Below, one piece after another: positions 19,705 through 28,855 of a DNA stretch of 28,855 nt. The notes under the pieces were generated by a model. It did not search any database and was not told where the DNA came from. It saw nothing but the letters and a program-made list of their open reading frames with translations. The number at the start of each line of letters is the position of its first letter. Within the stretch, counting starts at the first letter, position 1. Position numbers and translations under genes: made by a program. Source of the stretch: Chara braunii. Lineage: Eukaryota; Streptophyta; Charophyceae; Charales; Characeae. The stretch covers positions 928,240 through 957,094 of the forward strand of contig BFEA01000260.1 of assembly GCA_003427395.1 (NCBI GenBank). Reading direction: 5' to 3'.

Positions 19705-20502
19705 GTAAGAGACGATAGTACCAAAGAAATCGTAATATGTATGGATAATGCATTTGCAACTACGTTAGACTTACCTTTGATAGTTTTTAATTCAAAATCA
19801 AAAGCATCAATGAATGCAGACCATCGTACTAACTTATCAGAGAGCCTAGGTTGTGTCCTTATCCACTTTTAGAGTAGAGTGTTTTGAATACACAGTGAAG
19901 TGCCTCCCTAACAAGTAGTGCTTCCATGTGTCCAGTGCACAGACTAAGGCATATAGTTCCCTTTCATAGGTGGAGTTGGCGACCTTGTCTGATGGTAGAC
20001 GTTCAGACATAAACTCAATAGGTCTATAACCATTACCATTGTTTTGTTGAAGGACTGCGCCAATCCCATACTGACTTGCATGAAGGGAAGAGACGGATCA
20101 ACAATTTTCAAAACAGGGTAGTGAGTCAACGCATACTTTACCTTCTTGAAGAAGGACTCACAGTCCTTGTCCCACAACCAGATAGCTCCTTTTTTCAATA
20201 GAATCTTATGTGAGAAGTTCCTTACAAACTTTTTATAGTAGCTTGCCAAACCAAGAAAAGATCGTAACTCAGTTACAGACTTAGGTCGTGGCCAATCTCT
20301 AATTGCTGATATTTTCTTTTCTGTGGGCCTTAGGCTCTCCTCGTTCACTATATGTCCAAGGTATAAGACTTCACCCTTAGCGAACTCAGACTTCTTTGGA
20401 ATTAGCTTGAAGTTTCCCTCTAGCAACTTTCCTAATACGAGACGTAAGTGTTTTTCGTGATCTTCTAGTGTGTTACTGTACACTAGAATGTCCCTCAGCA
20501 AC
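19705..20502 (-). pseudogene. Element 3 RT end and RNase H
   Basis: The frame 20501-19944 begins with DILVYSNTLEDHEKHLRLVL, the part directly after the RT catalytic Asp pair, then VLYLGHIV, IRDWPRPKS and LRSFLGLASYYKKFV. RNase H starts at PSLPF, but about a dozen bases that should encode the strand ending in the first catalytic Asp are missing, and the frame shifts. Downstream, STYERELYAL, the YLLGRHF motif and the LKWI-type motif can be read in other frames to about 19740. Both enzymes are incomplete. Confidence 0.9.
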
Positions 20503-20542
20503 CGTCGGGCCCCTGCTTAGCATGTGACACCCCCCCCTCCTT
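20503..20542 (-). repeat. Polypurine tract and first bases of the element 4 LTR
   Basis: The minus strand reads AAGGAGGGGGGGG (20542-20530), then TGTCACATGCTAAGC..., the start of an LTR. Only about 27 LTR bases remain before the sequence turns into the RT of element 3. On the plus strand this looks like TGTGACACC, but that is the tract's complement. Confidence 0.7.
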
Positions 20543-21140
20543 ATGAAGTGAAGCCGGGTTGAGGGCGAAGCTGCCAATCCACGGTGGAACCTGGACGCGA
20601 GTATGGTGTGGAGCCGAAGGTACCGGCTTGCCTTGTACCTTGTGTCCGTAATTTGTGAGAACGTCGGGGGCTGTTGCCTGAAGTTCCGCACGGGTCAGCC
20701 AACGGTCAGCCTTATGGCTGCAATAGGAAAAATGTACCAAATACTTTGTCGACTTGTTGCAGTAGCGTCACTGGAGATAATGTCGCGAACCTCCTCAAAA
20801 TCATCCATGGAGGGTGGGTCTTGCGATTGTCGCCCGGGAAAGTCGTTGTGTTCCGCTGAAACGAACAAAGCTAACTTAGGACAATGAAACACCAAGTAGA
20901 CGAGCAAGTGGGCGGTGTCGGCACGAATACCCTTACATGGGTATCCGCCCTGGTTGTTGCAAGTAACAAAAAATAAGTTCAGTTTAAAGTTTGAGTACAC
21001 CGCGCGAGTCGCAGTTGTGTCTACTTGTTTAGGCTGACTGAATGGTTGACTAGAATAGAGGGTGTGTGGGCGGGTAGACTTAAGGCGCACTTGATCTCTC
21101 TTCTTGTTGATATTGTGAAACCGGCGTGGTTGTCGGCCAA
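20503..21140 (-). pseudogene. Element 4: integrase tail and chromodomain fragment
   Basis: On the minus strand 21090-20695 reads VYLVFHCPKLALFV then FPGRQSQDPPSMDDFEEVRDIIS, the integrase tail and linker seen in element 3 (LVFHASKLLPY, PPSMEGRYEV). Just upstream NINKKRDQVR resembles the HANKKRRP region. A frameshift near 20750 leads to the chromodomain KYLVHFSYCSHKADRWL with the helix AELQATAPDVL. The frame then runs to the polypurine tract. The catalytic core is missing. It differs in sequence from elements 1 to 3, so this is a fourth copy. Confidence 0.82.
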
Positions 21141-21149
21141 GTTTTTATT

Positions 21150-24100
21150 CTCTGATTAAACTAAGGATTAAATAATATTTTCCTTTGATTGGTATGCTTG
21201 ACCGTGACATGTGCGTACGTGTGGAGGGCACGACTTGTGTAATAAGCAGAGTGAATGGAAGGGTAAAAACGGGAAGACGAGATGCGCGGAAGGCGCGGGG
21301 CTTGGCGGTTGTGGACTAGTCGTTAGGCTGAGGTGTGGCTGCGGAACATTTAGAGTAGACTCGCGCGCCGTGTGGTAACCGTCTATATAAATGTTCGCTA
21401 GTGATGGACTCAGCCTTGGGCCTAGCACGATTGGTTATGGTATCAAACTTTCACCCGAGAGATTTAGGGATCGAGGCCAGCGGCAGCAACACAGGAGTAC
21501 CGGAGCGGCGAGATGGAGCCTAGGGGTTGAGGATTCAGTGGGGCTATCCCCTTTGGTTTTGTCGTCAATGCAGTCGGGGGGTTACAAGCAGTTCCCTTTT
21601 TCCCCGTTCGTCGTTTTTCGATGATTAGTAGTCCTAGGTATTTTATTATTTTATTGTCGTTATTATTATTATTTTTTTTTTTGTTTTGGCTGGACGCAGG
21701 GCCGATTTTTGAAGCCGTCCGGATCCTTGCGTGTTCCGGATGCTGGCAAGATTCCTCTGCCGTACCCGCAGTGAAACACAGACCAGCGAGGTCAACATGG
21801 GAGAAATGGTGGGGTCCGTGGTCATGGGTTCCCTCACTTCCCATTTGGAAAGCGTCCATGGCCTAAAGTGGAACGGAATTGGAGAACATACCAAGCAGGC
21901 CTGTGGGGTTGTAGCACAAAGGTGGCGGAGGTCGCTGCGGGGCACCATCCGTCGACCACAAGTCGTTGTGAAAGGCTCGAGTGTGAGCATGCCTGTTGGG
22001 ACCTGAAAGAAGGACCATTCCCGGGCGCACTAGAGCGGAGCGGCCCGGGGCATTGTAGGGAAGCGGTTGCTTGCGGCTGCTCACGAGGAAATCAGCCCTC
22101 CACCTTCGCGCTAAGGTTCTACTACCACCGACAGCAGCACCGAGGTCGGGGCATCTAGGCCTACCCTTAGGCTTTGCAGCAGGCCGCGCCTTAGATTCCA
22201 TGACCGATCGTCTGTGTGGGCACTTGCCTCTTAGGGGCGCGAGGTAGTGGTGAACTCTGCCTGAGCAGAGCGGGGCAGTGCTGGTGTGGCGGAGGCCAGC
22301 AGCTATTCTGTCGTGCAAATCGTCCGTCAGACTTGGACGTAAGAGCGAGAGACCAGTCCAACCGCCCGGTAGTCGATTCCCTCAAAGGTTTCCCTCAGGC
22401 TCTGAAAACGATTGGGCAGGCCGCTGGGTTTGGGAGTTGTCGTATCGGGGAAGAAGGGCGAGGCCGGCGGGTCGGTGAAAACGACAAAACAAACCCGGCC
22501 CGGATTCGCACCAGGTACAGTCAGGGAGAGATGGCGGACTGATGAGCCGGGCAAGGTTGAGAGGCGTAGAGCGTTTGATTCTCACCTAAATCGGGTGAGA
22601 GAGGGGCTTACCTAGGGGTTTTAAGGGTGGGTGACAATGAACCTGCGGTTAGATTAGGTAGTAGGTTAGTAAGTTAGAAGTTAGTAAAGGATTGGACAAC
22701 GAGGAAGAATCGGAGATGGCAGCGAGGAGGGAAGCTCGGATAGGAAGAGAAAGGTTCAGTCATTCAAGGTGCCATATAAAGGCTCTTTTGGTAGGCGAAC
22801 ACGAATGTGAAGCCAGATTAAGAAGAAAGTTAGTAGAATCAGAGTGAGGAGAGATATAGGTTGCGCGGTGGTGTTGACAAGAGAGAGGAAGAAGACATGA
22901 AAAACAGTCGATCTCGCTCGTTACTCGATGGAAACAGGCAAGAGAAAGTACTGGATAGGGGATCTTTATGGCTGCGAAGTAGATCATGAGGTTAAATTTG
23001 GTTATTAGTGGGTAGATTTTGATATATGACGAGTAGAGGCTGCGTCAGGGGAATAGTTTGTTGTTACATAAATATGGAGTGAACCTACCTGCACTTCAAG
23101 GACAAATTCATTAGATTTTACGCATCCTATCGACGGAAGTAGCGTGAGGCGAGTTGTGGGGATTGGAGACTCGCCTGTCAGACAGTGCACAGAGGTGAGG
23201 CTACTATTGCGCCCCGTGGTCGTGGCGCTGATTACCTTCCCCCAAGCACAGACCCACATTATTGTTTTTATGTGGTTCTGTGCTCGTCGTAACGGTCGTC
23301 CTCGAGGAGGTTGCCATGGTACTGATCGAAGCTCAACACCGGTTGTGGTAGTGTGTCATGATAGCCTGCTGCTCGAACAACTATTGATCTCCCTCCCCTC
23401 GATTATGTCCTTCTAACTTCATCCGAACCTGGCCTGTTGAGCGGCCAGGCTCATTATGAGAAGCCAGGGGCTGATGCGATGACCAGACTCACCAGGGAGG
23501 TACCAGGCAAGAGCTAGGCAACGAGCGGGTGTAGACATGAAAGGAAGGGGCGAGGATCGAGAGGAAGATTAGAGACTTACCGGTTGACGGGTGGGCTGCC
23601 TATCAGAAACGAACAAGAGCGAGAGGTTTCGCCTGACGCTACTCATTCGAGCGTTGGAGGTCGGGTTGGGTGCTTACTTGGCGGTTGCATCTTTCCACGT
23701 TCTAGTGGAAGATTCATTCTGTCATTGCTCATCGTGCATTACGGAGACGCGAGAAGCGGGAGATGAAGACTGGTCTACTGACCATACGTTGCGTACCGCA
23801 TTGGAGCGGGCAAGTAAGGAGGCAGCCATAGGGGTAGAGAAAGACCTGCCGGCCAACGTGGTACTTGATCTATTCAACGGAGTTGTGACCACCAGCCGCA
23901 GGGACTGGTGATTTAATTGTTAGCCGGTTTGCAGATCATCCCACCAGCCTGCGCATGCATAGGCGGCTGGATCACATTGTTGCTTCATTACGAAAAGAGG
24001 GGAGTCTGTGTTCCCGATCCACAACCCGTGTCTCGAGCTATGGTCAATACAATTCGGAACACGCGGCTCTACGGGGTGACTGGGTTTTTGAAAAGGGGGT

Positions 24101-24380
24101 CGTTGCTGCAAGATCGAAGGTTCGTCAGGAAGGTCAACGATTTGGTAGTTCAGCATCAGTTGGCTAAGTTGTTGCACATTCAGACCATCATTGCGGGGCC
24201 CTCTGTCGTATGAAGGATTCAAGGCCCTCTCATGCGAGTCTGAGTGCACCTCTCCAGGATCTGAGAGACTTAATGCTTCTCCGTCTGCCCTTCTCACTCT
24301 AAGTCTAGTCTGTCGGTTTTGAGAGGAAGGCGGCAGGCGGGATTGCAACCCGTAATCTGTGCCAAAGCCTTAGTGAAAGG
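21150..24380. other. Unassigned 3.2-kb interval
   Basis: No protein family is recognised on either strand. There is a T/A-rich run at 21636-21683. Plus-strand open frames at 23591-23911 (about 106 residues, including THTLR-like helical sequence ALERASKEAAIGVEKDL) and 23917-24213 (including GFLKRGSLLQDRRFVRKV) have protein-like composition but lie in different frames and match nothing I know. Minus-strand frames near 21863-22318 and 23920-24348 are Arg/Pro-rich or mixed and not convincing. It may be the leader or gag region of a degraded element or a fragment of a host gene. Confidence 0.35.
21384..21448 (+). promoter_or_regulatory. TATA box and primer-binding-site-like motif
   Basis: TATATAAAT at 21384-21392 is followed by TGGTATCAAAC at 21438-21448, which resembles the element 1 site TGGTATCAAAGC. 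Both on the plus strand could mark a promoter and the internal end of a plus-strand LTR. The distance from TATA to the site leaves only about 20 bases for R and U5, which is unusually short, so this is tentative. Confidence 0.35.
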
Positions 24381-25248
24381 TTGCCCGAAGCCATTGAACG
24401 AACCCAAGAACAACAAGCCAACAAGACTAACAAACATAGACTCAACGTGTCATTCAAAGTAGGGGACAAAGTTTGGCTCTCTGCCAAACGCTTTGAACTC
24501 GAACACGGCTTGTCCAAGAAACTCTCCAACAAATGGCCGCCTAGATTGCCTACAACAACGTCGTCTGCCCTCCCACCGACATGTCTCCATTCTACCTCGA
24601 TCTTGGCTACCACCCTCGCCTGCCCTCTGACTTTTTGCTTCCTTCGCAGCTCAACCCATCCACCCCTTGCCCCTCTCTCAATGAATGGGTAGCAACAATG
24701 AACACACTCTGAGAGAAGCCTCTGAAGCCATTGAACGAACCCAAGAACAACAAGCCAACAAGACTAACAAACATAGACGCAACGTGTCATTCAAAGTAGG
24801 GGACAAAGTTTGGCTCTCTGCCAAACGCTTTGAACCCGAACACGGCTTGTCCAAGAAACTCTCCAACAAATGGCTCGGTCCCTTCCAATTCATTGAACAA
24901 ACCTCCCCCATCAACTACAAACTCCAACTTCCCCCTGACATGAGTCGTGTCCACCCAGTCTTCCATGTCGAGTACCTAAAAGAATACCATGAATCCCCGC
25001 CCCATTTCGCCGACCGCCCATATCCTAGACCTCCACCAATCATGCTACCCACAGGCCCTGAATTCGTTGTCGAAACCATCATCGGCTGACGAACTACTCA
25101 AGTATCCGACCATCCGGAACCAATCACTGAATACAAAGTCAAATGGACCGGATACCCCGACGAAGAATCTACATGGGAACCTCTCTCTAATCTTAAGAAC
25201 GCCATGGAACTTGTCCGCGCCTATGATTGTGCTAATCCTATGTCCTAG
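24381..25248 (+). pseudogene. Element 5 integrase C-terminus and chromodomain
   Basis: The frame from 24685 shows ANKTNKHRRNVSFKVGDKVWLSA, then LSKKLSNKWLGPFQFIE, INYKLQLP and HPVFHVEYLKEY, the integrase tail, then ETIIG. A TGA at 25087-25089 interrupts it. The same frame continues with the chromodomain (EYKVKWTGYPDEESTWEP, then LVRAYD) to the TAG at 25246-25248. Upstream the order is odd: a first copy of the ERTQEQQANK-to-KLSNKW segment (24389-24537) is followed by part of the catalytic core (AYNN, MSPFYLDLGYHPR, LNEWVATMNTL), then the second copy. The core part is out of frame with the tail and has an internal TAG. Confidence 0.93.
24389..24874 (+). repeat. About 149-bp direct repeat in the integrase
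   Basis: 24389-24537 and 24726-24874 are nearly identical (a handful of differences, such as ACTCAACG against ACGCAACG). The 188 bases between them encode the integrase segment that normally precedes the repeated one. The bases left of the first copy are unrelated to those left of the second. Confidence 0.88.
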
Positions 25249-26386
25249 ATACCGATATAACTATGGCATAACCCCCCGCTAAACCCTCGCAACCCTGCTC
25301 TACACACACCCTTGAACCCAGCCACCCTCCCCTTGACCCGGATTCCTGATGTCTGATCTGCCCTTACCTTCGCCTAGCCTTGTCCCATTTGTCCTCTCCA
25401 CTACCTTGTCTCTCTTGTCCAATGCTTGTGAACTTGCGTTACGCCGGCGATAAAGGATCTAATGGCAAGCGCACGAGGACGATGGCCTACTGCCTCACTG
25501 TTCATGGAGGTTATGCAGCTGGTTTGGCCACCATGCTGTTTCGTCAGCCGACATACCGACTCGCGGACTTACTGGAGCAGCAACTTCTGACATGGATCTT
25601 TGCATCAGTCTGCGACTTCCTTGCTTCCAGATCAGACCTCATTGCGGTTCATGTACCGGACGCACCCTAGCACTTGGACTTTGACACTTGAACTACGACT
25701 ACGCTTCTTGGACTTCTACCTGTCACAGCCGCTGAAGACCGCTTCTACCACCTACTCCAAAGACCTGATCAAGACTGCTGCAGACCCCCTTTCAAGACGC
25801 TTGGACACCTTGTTCCTACCTGAGATTCTGCTTCCGACCCCTTCGGACACACCAGCCCTTGCATCCTGAACAAACATTTTCATTTTTATTTTTCCTGACT
25901 TTGACAACCCTGTAGAACATCATTAGCAGATCCCTGCTTCCCTAACCATTGTTCCTCGTACCCACTAGAACATCAATAGACATTCCCTGTTCCCCCTGAC
26001 CATTGTTTCCCTTACCCACTAGAACATCAATAGACATTCCCTGTTCCCCCTGACCATTGTTTCCCTTACCCACTAGAACATCAATAGAAATACCCTGTTT
26101 TCCTGAACACTGTTTCCCTTACCCAGTAGAACATCAATAGAAGTTCCTTGTTCCCTGACCTTTGTTCCCCCTTAACTTCTAGCAAACCATGCAGTCCCCT
26201 TAGTTCATTACAAAGACAACCCTGTTCACCGGTACCAAACCCTGTTCCCTCTTACTCCCGCAACCCATGCCACCCACATTATACCCCTCTTCCCTTTCAA
26301 CTTGTTAACCAGTGATCGGCCCCATCCCGTCCTTCACAGATTTCAGCATTGCTTCATGATNTTTGGCAGCCGGGNCGTTGCCTTCT
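25249..26386 (+). other. 3' untranslated region of element 5
   Basis: No protein is recognised. The 25250-25860 stretch has no clear repeat; open frames there are short and not convincing. The minisatellite occupies 25913-26185. Two N bases lie at 26361 and 26375, just before the polypurine tract. Confidence 0.55.
25913..26185 (+). repeat. 54-bp minisatellite
   Basis: TAGAACATCA(A/T)TAG-type unit starts lie at 25913, 25966, 26020, 26074 and 26127, with a degenerate one near 26179, giving spacing of 53, 54, 54, 53 and 52 bases. The middle units are almost identical; the outer ones are diverged. It lies between the chromodomain and the polypurine tract of element 5. Confidence 0.92.
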
Positions 26387-26416
26387 AGAGGGAGGGGATA
26401 GTGTTACAGACTCCGC
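26387..26416 (+). repeat. Polypurine tract and LTR start of element 5
   Basis: AGAGGGAGGGGATAG is followed by TGTTACAGACTCCGC from 26402. After about 15 bases the sequence may pass into the hAT element, so little of the LTR is seen. Confidence 0.65.
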
Positions 26417-28044
26417 CAGGGCTCGATCCCTGGTCTATCTTTTTGCTGTTTCGGCTGCATCCCGTTTTCGGCCTGGCACCCTTTTTCCAAACCCCTCCTT
26501 TGGTACCGTAGGATTTTGGACAATTGGCGCAATGCTGCAATTCGGGCGCCACTTTCAAATACCGCATTTTTCAGTTCTGCCCTCGGGGCCTTTGCAGAAA
26601 TGCCCTTGGTACCGTACATGTCACCGATACTTATACCGGCTCCCCGTACGGTACGGGGACCAGTCTCGTACCAGTTTTTTGCTGCTGTACATGTGCTTCG
26701 GTGTGACTTGCTTCAACATTGTGTTCGGAAATCCAAAACTTCGACTTTGCGACTTTGCCACTTCCTATCCGCGTCCGTCGAGTCGTGTCGAGTCTGCATC
26801 GAGTTGAGTGAGTGTGTGTGTGTGCTCTCACTCTCTCCCTCTCTCTCCAAGCCTCGTTGCCTCAGCCCCGTCACAGTTCGACTCTTTCGTGAAGATCGGG
26901 TGGGTCGATGCAATATGAAAAGGGCATCGGAGGTTGCAAAGTTCTTGACGAACCATTCGCGGGTGCGTGACCTCCTGATCCACTACTCCAATGGCAGTGT
27001 CGTGTCAAAACTGGGTGCGACCCGATTTGCCACCAACGTCATCATGTAGTCGAGCCTGCAGGGGTTGTATTTGTCGCTGCATGCGTGTGCGACAGATGAT
27101 GACTGGAAGCCAGCGATCGTGCACACTTCACAGCGCAAACTGTTCGTGAAGGGGACACATTCCATCTTGGACAAGACCTTATGGGCAGACGTCGAGAAGG
27201 TGATGCAAACGTCAAAGGACCTGCTCAAACTTTTAAAGAAGGTCGACGGCACGGGCCCTACCATTAGTAAGGTGTACGCCTGAATGGACAACGCAGTGGA
27301 GAAACTAAGGGAGAGCAAGCACTTTGCCGAAGCGGAGAAGGAGGAACTCGAGGAGATCATCATGCGGCGTTGGAATGAAATGGCATCACCGCTGCATTGT
27401 GCTGAGCTGTTCTTGGATCCGGAGTACAAAGCATCGCAGCCAAAAACGGATGCAGATTTTGCGGATGGGTTTTGGACGTGGGTTTACTGATGGTGCAAAG
27501 AGTCTTCGTATGTTCAAGTCGACCCAGAGGTTTGTTCTTGGATTAAGGGCACTGGGGACACAATTGTGAAGATGCAAGGACACAAGCCCATCTGATGCAG
27601 CCGGCGAGGTGGTGAAGGAAGTGGTGCAGTGACATGCCCATCCTCCAGAAGCAAGCCGTTCGTCTGCTTTGACAAGCGTCCTCCTCTTGTTCTGAGAGCA
27701 ACTGGAGCTTGTTTGAACGAATTCATAGCCGGCTCTGTAACAACCTCGGCGCGATCAAGCTTAGCACCCTGGTTTTCAACAGATGGAACCAGCGTTTGTT
27801 GGATGCCTTGATTAAGAAGCCGACGGCTGATAAGGATTCTACGAAATGGGTAGTGGATGAACCAGTGCATCATGGCAGCGGACGCAAGAATGCGGTTGGT
27901 GGAGTGGCGTGCCCGACTGCACAGAATAGAGCCGGTTCGTGATGCAGGTGAGAACGATGACTCAGGCTCCAACGATGACGTTCCCGTTGAAGCACCACAA
28001 ACGCCTGCTCCAGAGGAGGTCACAATCCAGCGTCATCGGCTGCG

Positions 28045-28076
28045 CAACAATCTGCTTGAGCAACAATCTGCTTGAG
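28045..28076 (+). repeat. 16-bp tandem duplication in the transposase
   Basis: CAACAATCTGCTTGAG occurs at 28045-28060 and again at 28061-28076. Sixteen is not a multiple of three. The frame before and the frame after match only if one copy is removed, so this event caused the local frameshift. Confidence 0.9.
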
Positions 28077-28280
28077 CTCGAGAGGGAACTCAACGCGTCA
28101 TGGTGGAAGGCCACAAAGGCTTCCAAGTTTCTGGCCCAGCAACATTTGCATGAGTTGGATCACGCAACGGGGACCATGACCGTTGAGCATGCCAACAAAT
28201 ACAAAGCTGCGAGGGCAATTGCATGTGCACCGCCCTCGATCCCGGCCAAATGAGGGAGAGGGAGACCTTGGAAGGAGGTT

Positions 28281-28544
28281 GCAACTCAAGGCGGGACAAG
28301 TGATGAGGAGGCTGAGGACGTGGAAGGTGGGAATTTGGCAGGACGTCCTGCACCCACACGTGTCACAAGAAAGCGGGGACGAACGCAGAAGGAGCACGTG
28401 CAAGAGGAGGAAGCAACTCAAGGGGGGACAGGTGATGAGGAGGTTGAGGACGTGGAAGGTGGCCATTTGGCAGGAGGTCTTACACCTGCACGTGTCACAA
28501 GAAAGTGGGGACAATCGCAGAAGGAGCCTGTGCAAGACGAGGAG
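28281..28544 (+). repeat. 132-bp tandem repeat in the transposase tail
   Basis: Units 28281-28412 and 28413-28544 are highly similar. The period is 44 codons, so the repeat keeps the frame, with an acidic segment (DEEAEDVEGG and variant) and a basic one (TRVTRK, then QKE). Confidence 0.9.
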
Positions 28545-28774
28545 GAAGCAGCGCTAGAAGGGACAGTGGTGGCGGCAGTGATGAAAATGATGGGAGCAGC
28601 GATGAAAGTGATGGCTGTGGCGATGGGCACGACAGGAGTGGCGGCAGCGATGGGACTGATGGCAGTGGCAAGGAGGGTGAAAGTGAAGGCGACGAGAAAG
28701 ACGGCAGCTAGTCGGAGGAAGAGGGCGACTCCGAATCAGAACCCCTGTCTGAACTGCGCAACACATCCCACTGA

Positions 28775-28777
<3 letters not shown>

Positions 28778-28855
<78 letters not shown>
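28778..28855 (+). repeat. (GA)n microsatellite reaching the window end
   Basis: Uninterrupted GA dinucleotides from 28778 to the last base, just after the transposase stop at 28772-28774. The total length is not known because the run leaves the window. Confidence 0.95.

Larger units (their letters stand above)
18230..20502 (-). mobile_element. Element 3: chromovirus fragment, RT palm to chromodomain
   Basis: On the minus strand the order is the end of RT, connection, RNase H, integrase zinc finger, core, C-terminus and chromodomain, ending with TAA at 18230-18232. The 5' break at about 20502 falls within the RT catalytic box. No confident polypurine tract was found; the bases just left of the stop (18190-18229) are only mildly purine-rich on the minus strand, and a TGCAGTAATCC start near 18190 is a weak LTR candidate. 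Confidence 0.88.
24381..26416 (+). mobile_element. Element 5: plus-strand chromovirus tail
   Basis: The only retrotransposon coding on the plus strand. It holds a rearranged integrase end, a chromodomain, a 1.1-kb 3' untranslated region with a 54-bp minisatellite, a polypurine tract (26387-26401) and the start of an LTR (TGTTACAGACTCCGC from 26402). RT and the integrase core are absent upstream. Its protein sequence is unlike that of elements 1 to 4, so it is a different chromovirus lineage. Confidence 0.85.
26417..28774 (+). mobile_element. hAT-type DNA transposon, internally deleted
   Basis: The transposase remnant makes the superfamily clear. A possible 5' terminus is CAGGGCTCG at 26417, a hAT-style start, preceded by GACTCCGC, a candidate 8-bp target site. 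Near the 5' end, GTACCGTA and CCGTACGGTACGG motifs recur (about 26503, 26609 and 26642-26658), like the subterminal transposase-binding repeats of hAT elements. The N-terminal half of the transposase is missing, so the element is a deletion derivative. The 3' terminus is not seen. Confidence 0.7.
26885..28774 (+). pseudogene. hAT transposase C-terminal half, broken
   Basis: A hAT transposase cuts and pastes the element and works as a dimer. Visible in order are KRASEVAKFLTNHSRVRDLL, GATRFATNVIM, ACATDDDWK, MDNAVEKLRES and FLDPEYKA (central domain), DFADGFWTWVY, MPILQKQAVRLL, the dimerisation motif NWSLFERIHSR then LVFNRWNQRLLDAL, and an acidic, Ser/Gly/Asp-rich tail. Stops at 27047, 27281, 27488 and 27670, and frameshifts near 27594, 27890, 28060 and 28550, break it. 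The BED zinc finger and the first catalytic part are absent. The tail contains GRGRP, an AT-hook-like motif, and a 44-residue tandem repeat. Confidence 0.92.

Noticed and set aside
20523-21430. A plus-strand LTR starting TGTGACACC and ending at the 21438 primer-like site
   Set aside because: The interval codes on the minus strand for an integrase tail and chromodomain, and the C run is the polypurine tract of element 4.
21863-22318. 151-residue minus-strand open frame
   Set aside because: Arg/Pro-rich, overlapped by frames of similar length in other phases, with no recognisable domain.
26412-26445. Pol III B-box-like GGCTCGATCC with a following T run
   Set aside because: No A box, acceptor stem or anticodon arm is visible upstream; it is better explained as a hAT terminus with local pairing.

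Overview
The window looks like transposon-packed (heterochromatic) DNA from a plant-lineage eukaryote. No gene that could be a working host gene was recognised. The evidence is several Ty3/gypsy chromoviruses (gag-protease-RT-RNase H-integrase-chromodomain), LTR edges with polypurine tracts, an initiator-Met-tRNA-type primer binding site, a plant-type hAT transposase remnant, an AT-rich repeat-filled spacer, long microsatellites and two N bases. A streptophyte (charophyte alga such as Chara, or a bryophyte) fits best, but the species is an inference from style, not from a marker gene.

Layout. Positions 1-8736 hold element 1, a nearly complete but decayed minus-strand chromovirus. It has a 3' LTR cut by the window edge (1-540), chromodomain, integrase, RNase H, RT, protease, gag, leader and primer binding site (7721-7738), and a 5' LTR-like block. 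A 211-bp inverted-repeat element with an 8-bp target duplication sits inside its protease. Positions 8737-12930 are non-coding LTR and repeat debris: an inverted copy of the element 1 LTR head, two copies of a second LTR-like repeat, an inverted pair of a third repeat, and a T11-G33 homopolymer. Positions 12470-14975 are element 2, the 3' half of another minus-strand chromovirus, whose integrase carries two divergent versions of one segment. Positions 14990-18190 are AT-rich non-coding DNA with two degenerate tandem arrays and then an ACGT/G-box cluster. Positions 18230-20502 are element 3 (RT to chromodomain, minus), broken inside the RT catalytic box and joined there to element 4 (20503-21140), an integrase tail, chromodomain, polypurine tract and first bases of an LTR. 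Positions 21150-24380 are unassigned. Positions 24381-26416 are element 5, a plus-strand chromovirus tail with a rearranged integrase, chromodomain, 54-bp minisatellite, polypurine tract and LTR start. Positions 26417-28774 are a truncated hAT element on the plus strand, followed by a (GA)n run to the end.

How the parts relate: in an intact chromovirus these enzymes copy RNA into DNA and insert it, and the chromodomain is thought to direct insertion to silenced chromatin, which fits the nesting seen. Every coding unit here has stops, frameshifts, deletions or lost catalytic residues, so none should work as it stands. Several of the stops are where a Gln, Arg or Trp codon is expected, which a C:G to T:A change explains and which fits decay of methylated DNA. 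I found no new biological system. The best leads are the small inverted-repeat element, the divergent-duplicate integrase, the duplicated intron-like module and the mosaic junctions.
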